Of a stretch of 64,000 nucleotides of DNA, positions 54,912-64,000 are shown in pieces. Within the stretch, counting starts at the first letter, position 1. Each line of letters opens with the position of its first letter. The notes below the pieces were generated by a model, which saw nothing but the letters and a program-made list of their open reading frames with translations, searched no databases and had not been told where the DNA came from. The position numbers and the translations under genes were made by a program. This DNA comes from Sporopachydermia quercuum (taxonomy: Eukaryota > Ascomycota > Sporopachydermiomycetes > Sporopachydermiales > Sporopachydermiaceae). The stretch lies in NCBI GenBank assembly GCA_001599295.1, contig BCGN01000004.1:1489676-1553675 (forward strand), written 5' to 3'.

Positions 54912-56110
54912 GTCAAGTATCCGTAGTTTTGAAGCGGATAAATGGAAGGTAGATTTTTGATTCTCCTCTGTAAAACAGATAGTTAGGTTCGGACTCTTGC
55001 AATTAAAAAACGGCGAAGTGCCCAAGCTTCTACATACAGCTATAATACAATACCAACAACGGTTGATGGGTTATACAGTTCAACTATTTTCTGTTTTGAT
55101 TCTTAATGTGGCTGTTGCTTTTGCTACTGATGATCTACTTATGACGTAAACAACACAAAGCCTATCAAACATACGTCCAGTATTCCAAGAATCACACAGG
55201 TTGGCACTCAAGCAAACAGTTATGAACATGCACATTCAACAGTTTAATCCAATTTGTCAATATTAATTGTTATATAGTTACGACAGGTTCTTCCTTCTCC
55301 CTATATCAATTCTATCTCATCTGTTGGATAGATGAACACAATAGAAATATTGCAGTTAACTACAATTTGTCAATTTATGGTTTCTGCTGATAAGGAAATG
55401 AGAGATGAAGAGGGGTTTAGGAGAGACTGATTTGGAAGCTTGTATGCGATACCTGGAGGTAGAGGAGAAGAGAAGGATGTAGTGTTACTATCACTATATT
55501 AGAGTTAAAGCGTCTGGTGGGGAAAAAATATTTGTTCTCAATTGCTTTTGTTTTTAGTTATTAACTTATCTTGTATTTCTTCCTTTCACTACTATTTACA
55601 TTTATTCTGAATCAAGTCTCACCTCACCATTCGCCAATATCAGTCTATAGCTTATCTCACTGAATCAAGCAGTTACCTGTTATTGGACTAAATTTATGTC
55701 TCATTGAGCCCGCCGCGTTGGGGTTTTTGATTTTTTCGTGTTTGAGACATGTTTGGCGAGATCAATATAAACATCTGTGACTAAAAAAGATCCATTTACT
55801 CAGTTTATTATTCGAAATATGTTCAATTTAATTAAACTATAATGACTACGTTCTCTGGAATTTAATTGTGATAAATCGTTGTGTTCTTTCATGTTTTAGA
55901 AGTACCGCTATGCTATTATCTATACATATACTAGGTAGCTAGATCTGAAATCAACTAAATCTCAGACCATATCCATACAACTCGCGTTAAGAACACTCTT
56001 TGTTTTTCATACTAGGAAAACTTTATCACCATTTTATTTCTCACAATATCTCTGATATGCTATTCTAAAACACTGAATTTGAATAGACACGAATATCGAA
56101 TATTTCTCAA
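54912..56110. other. Divergent intergenic hydrolase/SUN gene
   Basis: A 1.2-kb promoter region. CAATTTGTCAAT-like words occur twice (near 55250 and 55367), and a small GC-rich patch is near 55710. No ORF, tRNA or large repeat was recognised. Confidence 0.45.
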
Positions 56111-59100
56111 ATGTTTGCCAGTAGCTCACCAGAACGGACACGTCGAACCAAACGGAGTCAACAAACAAACACGTCAGAAGACAATGCACAGAGCATCCAA
56201 CTTACAACAGCTCCTATTCTAAGACACAACAATAATGATAATCATGTGTCGACAGTGGGAAGACTAAGGTCTCCAGTTAGAAATACCATTTCTAATCAAC
56301 ATAAATTTTTCAGCCAACAGTTTGGAGCTGACACTACAAATGAAATGTCTTCGAACTATGATTCTAGCTCAAGTATCAACGAGACGATGAGGAAAGCAAG
56401 GAATCAGTTTTCAGATTTAAAAACACCACCGAAAGTGCCATCTGATATGGAAAAGCCAGTTTTACCTCATAATAGGCTTCCTGTATACCCGATTCAGAAT
56501 AGAATTCCGTTAGACATGGAAAGTAGTCCACCAGGAGATAAAACCGATGAAAATCATACCGAACTGAGCAGCTCTGCTTCAATGAATTTTTCAACTCTAG
56601 AGATGAACTATAACGATCTTAGAAAACGGAAAACTGATACGGTGTTAACACCAAACTTGAAACAATTTGTTGAACAGAAACGAATTCAGAGAGAGCTAAC
56701 AGAGATCAATTTGCAAGAAAGTCCATTAAGAGGAAAGACTTCCAGCCGAAATACGACAGGAGATGGTATTTCCACCATAGAGAAAGTAGCATCAAAATCA
56801 CATAGTAACACACAGGATACAGAAATTTATGCCAATGGTGATAAAAACTCTAACTTGGTTCAACATAGCGATAGTCATTCGAAGCCGGCTCATTATAACC
56901 ATGAATCAGCTGTTGGTCGTAANTCCGTTACGCCAGAACCGAAAAATACGAGTAAAGGAAGTTACAGTTCAACTGATGATAGCGCAGACGTTGATGATGC
57001 AACGATTGATCATTCGTCAGATGAAAGTGATGACGAAAGTATAAATCAAGAAACCAAGGAATCAGAGATGCTCTCAAACTATACAAATGATGCTATTACT
57101 ACTGACTCTGACGTATCAATACATTCACCTAGCAATAGTCTAGCTAATGACCAAGAAATAAAGAAGGCGGAAAATCAAGACACGAACAGAGTTGTTTACT
57201 GGACTATGTATTGTTTCTTCAAAGTGGNAAAAAGTATCAACAGCTTTTTTCATGCTGTACGGGACCTGAACCTGAATTTACTAGGAATATCTTTGCTTAT
57301 GGGTATTATCTCCTTCTTGATCATAGCGTTTGCGTTTGTAATATTCAAATATGCACCTACGCTACTTCTGTTCATCAGTCAGACACTTTCTGCATTAGCA
57401 AAGCTTATATTTAGCAAGAGCGCCAGCAATAATACTATCAAACCAATAGTTTCCCCGGAAACTTTTGATGAAGTATCTTCAAGGCTTATATTTCTAGAAT
57501 CTCAACTGCTTAAAGTACAGCATGATCTGAAGACTTTGAGCGAGTCAACAGGTAATTTCCAAAACTATCAAACAGATAAAAACTTTCAGATCTCAAGAGA
57601 CTATGAAGCAATAATAGAAAACATGAAGCAGCTCTATGAAGAAGTAAACGCAGTTGATGCAAAGCACACACAGAAGATTGAAGAACTGAATCAACAATTT
57701 GTAATGTCTTTTGTTCAAGTAAACAAAGAGTTGGATTCGTTCAAACAAACAATTGCAACTAAGATGGAAAATGTTGTAACAAAGAATATGCTTGAAGAAG
57801 ACAAAGATAAGATGTACAAACATATTTTCACAGTAAGTGATAGAATTGATAAGGTAGCAGACACAGTGAAGCAAGTAAATGAAGCTGTCAGTGAAGAAAA
57901 GTTGAAACTATTAGTATTGAAAGAGCTCGAGGACAAACTTCCTCAATATATCGCATTAGATAACCTGACGTCAACTGGTGATTTCAACGATTTAGAAAGC
58001 ATTCCTCAATCATTTTGGGACTATTTAACTTCTGTTGTTAGAAGAACCATCAATGCCAACGAATCCAATGCCTTTATGACTATTGAATCAAGGATCACGA
58101 AATATAGCCAGAGTGTGAAACAGATTAATGAACGAATATTGAAAGTGGAGTCTGAGCAAGAAAAGTTAGTTGAGCAAACTGACTGTCTAGTACAGGAGAT
58201 CAACAGGAAAGAAAAGAATGAGTCTCTAGAAGATACGAAAAAGGCTCTACAGTTAAGCTTGTCTTGGGAAACATTTCTCAGAGATAATCACCAAAGACTG
58301 AGCGAGTTTGTTACTAACAGGATTAGGGAAGCTGAGCTTTCCGATTACAAGGAAAACGGTAATCAAAACGAGAACGGTAAAAGACCAGCCAGTGACTCTG
58401 AAATGATTTTATCTAGACCAGAATTTCTTGATCTTCTAGCAGAAAAGATGTCAAAGATTAGCACAGATCTTCACGTTCAACTAATTACTCTAAGAAAAGA
58501 TTATAACAGTTACATTACTAGTATGATCAGCGAAGCCAAGAGTGACCTTTCTCGGTCGTTGATTGAGGAAACTGATAATATAAAAGCTCACTTGCAAGGA
58601 AATCTATTTGATTTGGTTGAATCTAAGCTGTTCGATGTCAGTCATATTTTACCTCATTTGGTGATTGATGATGGACTGTCGTTGTTTATCAATTCATTGA
58701 TCAAACAAGCAATCGATCAGAAACTTGATTTGCTTGAAGATTCTCAAGTTAATTTTGCCAGTGTTTATTCTGGTTGTAGTTTGCTTCCTGACTTGACATC
58801 GGCAACATTCTCTCCTTATAATCATGTATCAATACCAGCTAAAATTCTGCACAAAGTTTATAAAAAGGTGTTGAAAGCTGTGCATTTATCAGATGACACT
58901 GATTTAAACGCTCTCAATGTGCTGNAACACTCAGATTTATTGAGTAGCACCACCGACCAGTCAATGAAATCGGTATTAGGTTGGTTATCAGAACATCCAG
59001 CACAAGTAGGACTCAAGCTTGCGTTTCCGATTGAACCTAGAATTGTTGTTCTTGAGACCAAGCTTATCAACGATGATTTGTTGAACCAGGCTTTGCCGAA

Positions 59101-59659
59101 ACGTGTCAGTATTTGGATCAAATCTTCTGAACAGAACAAAAAGATGATTGACAGTCTAGGGCTGATATCTCCTGAACTGATGGAGAAATATATAAAGAAC
59201 TGTACCAACGAAAGAAATGATATTCTCACAAAATCAGGATTTTCTTTGGTAAATATAGTTGATATTGATTACGATGTTGCAGGCTTGTTCGATGGATTTG
59301 ATAACGATGATGATAAAGTTTCCAGTGTAAAAACAGTTCAAAAGCTGATAGAGCTTCCATTGATTTTAAAAGATTACCGCCTCAATGTCGAGCAAATTGT
59401 GATTTCTGTTGATGAAAACCATGGTGGAATTTATACATCTTTGCACCAAGTTAAAGTATATGGATCACTATCTGATCCTGTGAAAGCAGCAGCAGCAGAT
59501 GCAGAAAATGAAAGTCACATCATCGAATCTAAACCTCTAAATGAAGATATCATGGAAAAGCTGGATTTTACAAACGATCCATTGATAGCATCTTATGCCA
59601 TGGATTCCTATTCTAGTGACGATGACAACGGTATACTGGGGATGGATAGACTTCTTTGA
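56111..59659 (+). CDS. MPS3: SUN-domain nuclear envelope protein (Mps3/Sad1-like)
   Basis: A 1182-aa protein. The first 360 residues are polar, nucleoplasmic in type, with SP/TP sites (SSPERTRRTKR, RSPVR, LTPNLKQF). A hydrophobic region at about 388-435 (LNLLGISLLMGIISFLIIAFAFVIFKY) crosses the inner nuclear membrane. A long coiled coil follows (about 450-870). The SUN domain starts with VNFASVYSGCSLLPDLTSATFSP (about 878-900) and continues through PRIVVLETKL, KRVSIWIKSS and HQVKVYGS. SUN proteins link chromatin or the spindle pole body to the nuclear envelope; budding yeast Mps3 sits at the half-bridge with Sfi1. S. cerevisiae Mps3 is 682 aa, so this protein is much longer, mainly in the N-terminus and coiled coil. 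Orthology to Mps3 is inferred. Three N bases lie inside. Confidence 0.82.
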   Translation: MFASSSPERTRRTKRSQQTNTSEDNAQSIQLTTAPILRHNNNDNHVSTVGRLRSPVRNTISNQHKFFSQQFGADTTNEMSSNYDSSSSINETMRKARNQFSDLKTPPKVPSDMEKPVLPHNRLPVYPIQNRIPLDMESSPPGDKTDENHTELSSSASMNFSTLEMNYNDLRKRKTDTVLTPNLKQFVEQKRIQRELTEINLQESPLRGKTSSRNTTGDGISTIEKVASKSHSNTQDTEIYANGDKNSNLVQHSDSHSKPAHYNHESAVGRXSVTPEPKNTSKGSYSSTDDSADVDDATIDHSSDESDDESINQETKESEMLSNYTNDAITTDSDVSIHSPSNSLANDQEIKKAENQDTNRVVYWTMYCFFKVXKSINSFFHAVRDLNLNLLGISLLMGIISFLIIAFAFVIFKYAPTLLLFISQTLSALAKLIFSKSASNNTIKPIVSPETFDEVSSRLIFLESQLLKVQHDLKTLSESTGNFQNYQTDKNFQISRDYEAIIENMKQLYEEVNAVDAKHTQKIEELNQQFVMSFVQVNKELDSFKQTIATKMENVVTKNMLEEDKDKMYKHIFTVSDRIDKVADTVKQVNEAVSEEKLKLLVLKELEDKLPQYIALDNLTSTGDFNDLESIPQSFWDYLTSVVRRTINANESNAFMTIESRITKYSQSVKQINERILKVESEQEKLVEQTDCLVQEINRKEKNESLEDTKKALQLSLSWETFLRDNHQRLSEFVTNRIREAELSDYKENGNQNENGKRPASDSEMILSRPEFLDLLAEKMSKISTDLHVQLITLRKDYNSYITSMISEAKSDLSRSLIEETDNIKAHLQGNLFDLVESKLFDVSHILPHLVIDDGLSLFINSLIKQAIDQKLDLLEDSQVNFASVYSGCSLLPDLTSATFSPYNHVSIPAKILHKVYKKVLKAVHLSDDTDLNALNVLXHSDLLSSTTDQSMKSVLGWLSEHPAQVGLKLAFPIEPRIVVLETKLINDDLLNQALPKRVSIWIKSSEQNKKMIDSLGLISPELMEKYIKNCTNERNDILTKSGFSLVNIVDIDYDVAGLFDGFDNDDDKVSSVKTVQKLIELPLILKDYRLNVEQIVISVDENHGGIYTSLHQVKVYGSLSDPVKAAAADAENESHIIESKPLNEDIMEKLDFTNDPLIASYAMDSYSSDDDNGILGMDRLL

Positions 59660-60584
59660 AAAATACATAAAAAGAGTGAAATTCAAAACCCACTTCAGAG
59701 TTTCTTCCATCAAACGTAAACATGTATAATATAACTAATATGATGAATTTTACTGGTATTTCATACTTAATTTGTACGAAAGTGAAAAATAACTATCCTT
59801 AGGAATAGCTATAAGATATGAAATCTATAAAACACTAACATGTACGTATTCAGCTCGATTTCTATCTCCTCTTTCGCTTATAGTGTAGCAATTCACCGTT
59901 CATAACGAACTTTTTTGTGTCTCAAAAAAGGTACCTAACAGTTGAATTAATTATTATTGCGAATATGAAATCAAATATTAAATATTAAGATAGCGATTAA
60001 CTCCCAAATAATATTAGTCATCCCAATTTGGAAATACATCCGGTTTAGGTTGAAGATAAACAACTGGTCACTTCCTCCAAAAAGGCATCATCATAAAGTT
60101 TAGCAAAGCATCTTAATGCGATACAAAACTTCTGTAGATAATTGTACTGTAAGTAAATCATTTATGAGCAGCTGAGGTAACACTTATTAATGAAAGATTG
60201 CATGAAGAGAGAATGCCTGGAAAAGCTCAATTATCTATCTAATAATTAAAACAGATAGTTGCGAATGCTATGAAAACGTATGTTTGCTATTACAATCAAA
60301 CCAATTTTCAGTATAGGTCTGATAATCGCTTCAATAATTGCCAACATCTAATGGGATAAGAAAAACACCTGCTGATAGTTGTTAAAACTAGGAACAAGTA
60401 TTTTGCTGCGACCATTCAAACAATCTGAATGATCGCTTAACTCATTATTTTTCAGCCAATTACAATAGCAAACGGCCAAATTGCTCCAATAAACAAACGC
60501 TTGACATCATTCGTCGGAACAATCAACTAAACAATTCAAAAAAAACATCATATACAATATCATATTTTCCCAAACGTCCTCAAC
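59660..60584. promoter_or_regulatory. Intergenic upstream of the securin candidate
   Basis: Holds the SUN-gene terminator and the next promoter. CCCAATTTGG at 60022-60031 resembles an Mcm1 site, and ATAAACAAAC near 60489-60498, about 90 bp before the start, resembles a forkhead (Fkh) site in reverse. Both motif types occur in mitotic yeast promoters, but single matches are weak. No gene was seen. Confidence 0.35.
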
Positions 60585-61619
60585 ATGTCATTACAAACTG
60601 CTTTTGCAAACAAAGAAAATATGGAGATCAATCCAAGGACTCCACAGGCTAAGAAAATAGGAATAGAATCAAACCCTGCTCCTTTTCTCAACAAAGAAAA
60701 CACAGTTCATAAACATTCTAAAGACAAGATCAGCATAATTACTCCTCAGGATCCAAAAAGAATAGAATTTACAACCCCTGCTAATAGTATACGTATTCCT
60801 CTTGGTGGTAAAGATCAAAATGCACTTGATAGAACCAATAAGATCTTCAAAACCAGTAAAAAGGTCAGTTCGAACAAAAGGAACGATGGCATAAATATGA
60901 AGTCAAAAAAAGTGAAAGATAACATTGTATTTGTTGAGCCAAAGCCTATGGAACCAGATTTAGATTTTCCATCAGATATTGAATATATGCCACCATCTCC
61001 AAAGCCATTGGATGATCTCCCAATCGACTTTGAGCCTATCGATTTTAGTGACATCTTAAACAGAGCATCTACTCAATCAGAATGTCTCGCAGATGAGCTA
61101 CGGGATATCAAACCAAATTATGAATTGGAGTTAGAGAAAGCATTACTAGAGCTTAAAAATACTGAAGTCAACCTGACAGACATACTTGAAGTAGCTCATA
61201 CTCGCAATAACAATAGACAAGCTGAATCATTACATCAGTCGTCAATAAAGATAGGAAATTCATCAGCCACCATGAAGTCAAAGATTGGAAAAAGCACAAA
61301 ACAAGCAATATATCGCGACGGTAGTGTGGAGGAGTCAAAAGAAAGTCCAATACGAAGAAGAGGTTTCATGGCACCTACACAAGCATCATTAGCAAGAACA
61401 GGAAAATTGACAAAANGAGTCACTGGAAATCTTACTAGTACAAATAAGAATGCTAGACATAACAATAGAATCAATATCAAGATGTCACGACCAAGAACAG
61501 AGAAAGTGTTACTAAACGAGCGATGGTCTGATACTGAGGATGATGACGGTACTCTTGATACACAACAATTAACTCATGAACAGCAAGACATATATGAAGA
61601 ATTAGAAAAGTTACTTTGA
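60585..61619 (+). CDS. PDS1: Securin candidate (Pds1/Cut2-like)
   Basis: A 344-aa, wholly hydrophilic protein (S. cerevisiae Pds1 is 373 aa). Two KEN boxes (residues 10-12 in FANKENMEI and 37-39 in LNKENTV) and an RxxL destruction-box-like RIPLGGKDQN (70-79) lie near the N-terminus, as expected for an APC/C substrate. The middle has FPSDIEYMPPSPKPLDDLPIDF (quoted here in parts: DIEYMPP at 131-137, then an acidic PIDFEPIDF at 146-154), resembling the acidic EIEYxPP motif of fungal securins. SP/TP sites suggest CDK control. The C-terminal third is basic, then acidic. Securin holds separase inactive until APC/C-Cdc20 destroys it. Identification rests on motifs, not overall similarity. One N lies near codon 278. 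Confidence 0.65.
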   Translation: MSLQTAFANKENMEINPRTPQAKKIGIESNPAPFLNKENTVHKHSKDKISIITPQDPKRIEFTTPANSIRIPLGGKDQNALDRTNKIFKTSKKVSSNKRNDGINMKSKKVKDNIVFVEPKPMEPDLDFPSDIEYMPPSPKPLDDLPIDFEPIDFSDILNRASTQSECLADELRDIKPNYELELEKALLELKNTEVNLTDILEVAHTRNNNRQAESLHQSSIKIGNSSATMKSKIGKSTKQAIYRDGSVEESKESPIRRRGFMAPTQASLARTGKLTKXVTGNLTSTNKNARHNNRINIKMSRPRTEKVLLNERWSDTEDDDGTLDTQQLTHEQQDIYEELEKLL

Positions 61620-61907
61620 AGAAACCAATACTTTCAATTTATTTACCAAGGAATTATTGAACTACACTTAAAACAAGTTACTTAGAAGTTGTATTTATAT
61701 GTATACTGTATTATACTATGGAGAAAAAACCATAGATTACTATTGTTTTCCAACGTGGACGAAGACAGACTTTTGAATGTATTCAGTTGATTCCGATAAT
61801 AGAAAATGCATAGAAAGAAGATGAGATATTTACAAGATTTCACCGGGAACCACCAAGAATACACAAAGTATGCCTACTTCACCNCCAGATCAAGCAAAAA
61901 TACTCAC

Positions 61908-63679
61908 TTAGAAGAAAAAGTCATTGAAAAAGCCGTCATGACTGGGTCCATGATCAGCTTTATGGGGATGTTCATTTTTCATTTTTTCATTCTCTTCTTG
62001 TTCTTGTTGTTCTCTGATCAAAGGAACTTCTTCTGCTTTCTTGGTCACTAGGTCGACATCAATAACATTTACCGAATGCCCATTGGCTTTATTGGATTTC
62101 TCCACTAGATTTGCCGCGTTGGAACCGTTAAGAGGTCTTCCTTCGCCTTCGCCTTCTGAGATTTCCCGCATGTTGGGATCCATTGCGTTGAGCATTCCTT
62201 TAACATCGATACCGGATTGGCTGAGCCAGCCGTCTTGAGGGAAGGTGATACTAACTTCTAAGTACAAATCACCGTGATCTTTCCTCTTAGAAAAGAATGA
62301 ACTTGTTTGCTTAGATCGCTGTATAGGCATACCTTCTCCTTCAATAAATATATACTCTCCAGGACGAATAACTTTTGCGGAAGGTGATGTTACTTTGATA
62401 GCTCTACCATCTAAATGATAAAGTAACACTCTTGAAAATCCGCAAATAGCTTCAGATAGTGAGATTGTCACACGAGCATGTAAATCATTTTCATATCGAG
62501 TGAATGTGTCGTGTGGCACTTGATTGAGTTGCAGTATAATATTACCAGCTTTGAGTCCGTACTAAAAATCAGTTAGTTTATCAATATTGAACATGATATC
62601 GACACAGTAGCATCCCAATAATATCCAATATATTAAAAGTTTCATTAGGACATACCTTTTCATCCGCTTCACCTTTTTTGATAATACAATCTTTATCAAA
62701 TGAACCAGGCTCTACATAAAACTCTAGTATCTTTCTTTCTGGCGTTAAACCTTTACCCAAACACTTTTTGCATCTATATTTTGAGCTAAAAGTTGAACCA
62801 GTTCCTGAGCATTCTTCACATGTGAGGTACTCCATTGTTGTATAGCCAGGTCCTAATCTATGAATCTTCCTGACTTCTCCCTTTCCATCACACTTTTTAC
62901 ATCTTCTTTTAGATGCCTTTGGCTTAGCTCCAGTACCATTACATAGAGAACATAGCTTATTCCTAGCACTTTGAATTTTAATCGTTTTTCCTTTGTATAA
63001 ATCTTCTAATGTGATAGCTGCATCAATCGTTGCATCTTCTGTAGTAGTCCGCTTAGGCTTTTTGGCATACGATCTATTAGGGCCTGGTCCTGGTGCTGCG
63101 CCCCCACTCATATTGAAGAAGAATTGGAAAAAGTCATCTGGACCAAAGTCGTTTTCCTCTTCGTAAGCGTACGATCCATTTGCATTGAAATTAGTGTTGA
63201 ATGAGCCTTCTTCAGCTCCAAAATTGTCATAATGTGCTCTTTTGTTGTCTAGACATATATCAAACAAATATGTTAGTAACAATGAACCATACTGTCAGAA
63301 CCTGATCTGACGCCATTACCATATGTTTAGTAACTCAACTTACCATCAGAAAGAATCTCGTAAGCATGCCTTATCTCTTTGAATTTTTCCTCAGCTTCCT
63401 CACGTTCCTCAGGGGACACCTTATCTGGATGGCAGCTTAAAGCGGCTTTCCTATAAGCTTTCTTTATTTCATCACTAGAGGCACTTTTGCTAATACCTAA
63501 AAGTTCATAGTAGTCTGCCACTATTCCGTTTAGTTAGTTTCATGGTCTTCAAAATTATTCAAATCACTTCAATCTAGTTCANGCTTCTGTTATAAGAGTG
63601 TACATCAGAAGAAACCAATCATCACATATGTAAATAAAAAACATATCGTCAAATGTTTAAAGACCAATTGCCACATACT
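61908..63679 (-). CDS. XDJ1: Type I J-domain co-chaperone, Xdj1-like
   Basis: Minus-strand exons 63679 (one base), 63344-63520, 62656-63248 and 61908-62561 give 474 aa (S. cerevisiae Xdj1 is 459). The J domain has HPD at 31-33 ([20 protein letters not shown]), then DFFQFFFN in a G/F-poor linker. Four zinc-finger repeats follow: [24 protein letters not shown] and CKKCLGKG. The client-binding domains have [17 protein letters not shown] and [25 protein letters not shown]. The C-terminal extension is charged and lacks a CaaX box, unlike Ydj1. These features fit Xdj1, a cytosolic/mitochondrial-surface Hsp40 linked to protein import; Apj1 is less likely. No ATG is in frame at the J domain; the start is best explained by splicing (see the 5' intron). 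Confidence 0.8.
62562..62655 (-). other. XDJ1 second coding intron
   Basis: Minus-strand donor GTATGT (plus 62650-62655), branch-like AACTAAC (plus 62572-62578), acceptor TTTTTAG ending at 62562, 94 nt, phase 0. It joins EADEK to [14 protein letters not shown]. Confidence 0.92.
63249..63343 (-). other. XDJ1 first coding intron
   Basis: Minus-strand donor GTAAGT (plus 63338-63343), TACTAAC (plus 63272-63278), acceptor GTCTAG ending at 63249, 95 nt, phase 1. It joins YEILSD to [11 protein letters not shown]. Confidence 0.93.
63521..63678 (-). other. Proposed XDJ1 5' intron that splits the start codon
   Basis: Donor GTATGT (plus 63673-63678), branch AACTAAC (plus 63533-63539), acceptor AATAG ending at 63521, 158 nt. 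Exon 1 would end in A and exon 2 begin TGGCAGAC, making ATG GCA GAC. Without splicing the frame starts at GTG with a stop five codons upstream and no ATG. Confidence 0.6.
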
Positions 63680-64000
63680 TCTTAACTACTTCGCTTTGGA
63701 ATTTGTACAAATTGTAATTCAATAATCACAATATACGGGTGCACTAGTCACAATCACGTTTGCAACGAATTTACTATCAGAAAAATTCAGCAGTCACTGC
63801 CTAAAACACTGTTATCATCAATGTACTTCACAGGCTTGCTCTATTTTCTTGTTGGATATATATCGAATGATTCTGTATCATAGTATTGGCCTTCTGCCTA
63901 TTAGACCCAATTTGTTTAATATCACTAGAAACATAATTTTTTCTTTGGAGTAATAGTAAACTTTATTTTGTTGGTGGAACAACTGTAAGTCTCACTTCAG
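63680..64000. other. Upstream of XDJ1, to window edge
   Basis: The presumed 5' leader and promoter of the minus-strand J-protein gene. No ORF or motif cluster was recognised. Confidence 0.4.

Overview
The window is a gene-dense nuclear segment from a budding yeast (Saccharomycotina). Evidence: compact AT-rich DNA, about 25 protein genes with clear yeast orthologues, few and short introns (88-158 nt) with GTAAGT or GTATGT donors and TACTAAC-like branch sites, and fungal-specific proteins (Zn2Cys6 factor, Sfi1, Snn1-like, Osh3-type OSBP). CTG sits at invariant leucine positions (RBG2 G3 motif, HIS7 cyclase), so the nuclear code looks standard and the CUG-Ser and CUG-Ala clades are unlikely. A complete eIF3d gene, lost in S. 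cerevisiae, and at least eight introns in six of about 25 genes point to a lineage outside the Saccharomycetaceae, possibly early-diverging. About three dozen isolated N bases show a draft or heterozygous assembly. No tRNA, rRNA, transposon, LTR element or CRISPR was recognised.

Layout. 1-5.2 kb: 3' end of exosome gene RRP45 (+), a membrane-anchored protein resembling a degenerate acyl-CoA synthetase (+), CDC20 (-). 6.7-14.3 kb: ORC3 (+, two introns), OST1 (-), SFI1 (+). 14.2-20.6 kb: a doubtful small ORF, eIF3d (-), RBG2 (+, intron), PAM18 (-, intron), RLP24 (+). 21-27 kb: a 1304-aa Ppr1-like zinc-cluster factor (-) and an unrecognised 271-aa protein (+). 28.6-36.4 kb: ARO4 (+), HIS7 (+, intron), SRM1/RanGEF (-), ENP1 (+). 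36.8-47.8 kb: PLC1 (-), an SLC35F-like transporter (+), OSH3 (-, intron). 49-55 kb: a Snapin/Snn1-like protein (+), OST3 (-), a large alpha/beta hydrolase (-). 56-64 kb: a SUN-domain (Mps3/Sad1) protein (+), a securin candidate PDS1 (+), and an XDJ1-like type I J-protein (-) with two coding introns and probably a third that splits its start codon.

How they fit together. These are housekeeping genes: cell-cycle control (CDC20 and its candidate target securin, ORC3, SFI1 and the SUN protein of the spindle-pole/nuclear-envelope bridge), ER glycosylation (OST1, OST3), translation and ribosome assembly (eIF3d, RBG2, RLP24, ENP1), amino-acid synthesis (ARO4, HIS7, both with Gcn4-type TGACTCA upstream), lipid signalling (PLC1, OSH3) and chaperones (PAM18, XDJ1). 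Three groups match S. cerevisiae neighbourhoods: ARO4-HIS7-ENP1 (YBR249C-248C-247C) with SRM1 inserted, ORC3-SFI1 (YLL004W-YLL003W) with OST1 inserted, and the divergent pair PAM18/RLP24 (YLR008C/YLR009W).

No clearly new biological system was found. The most unusual items are a palindromic CAYGTG-centred element present in two related copies plus a fragment, a 24-bp-arm inverted repeat in the longest intergenic zone on the left, the split start codon of the J-protein, and the apparently inactive acyl-CoA-synthetase-like membrane protein.
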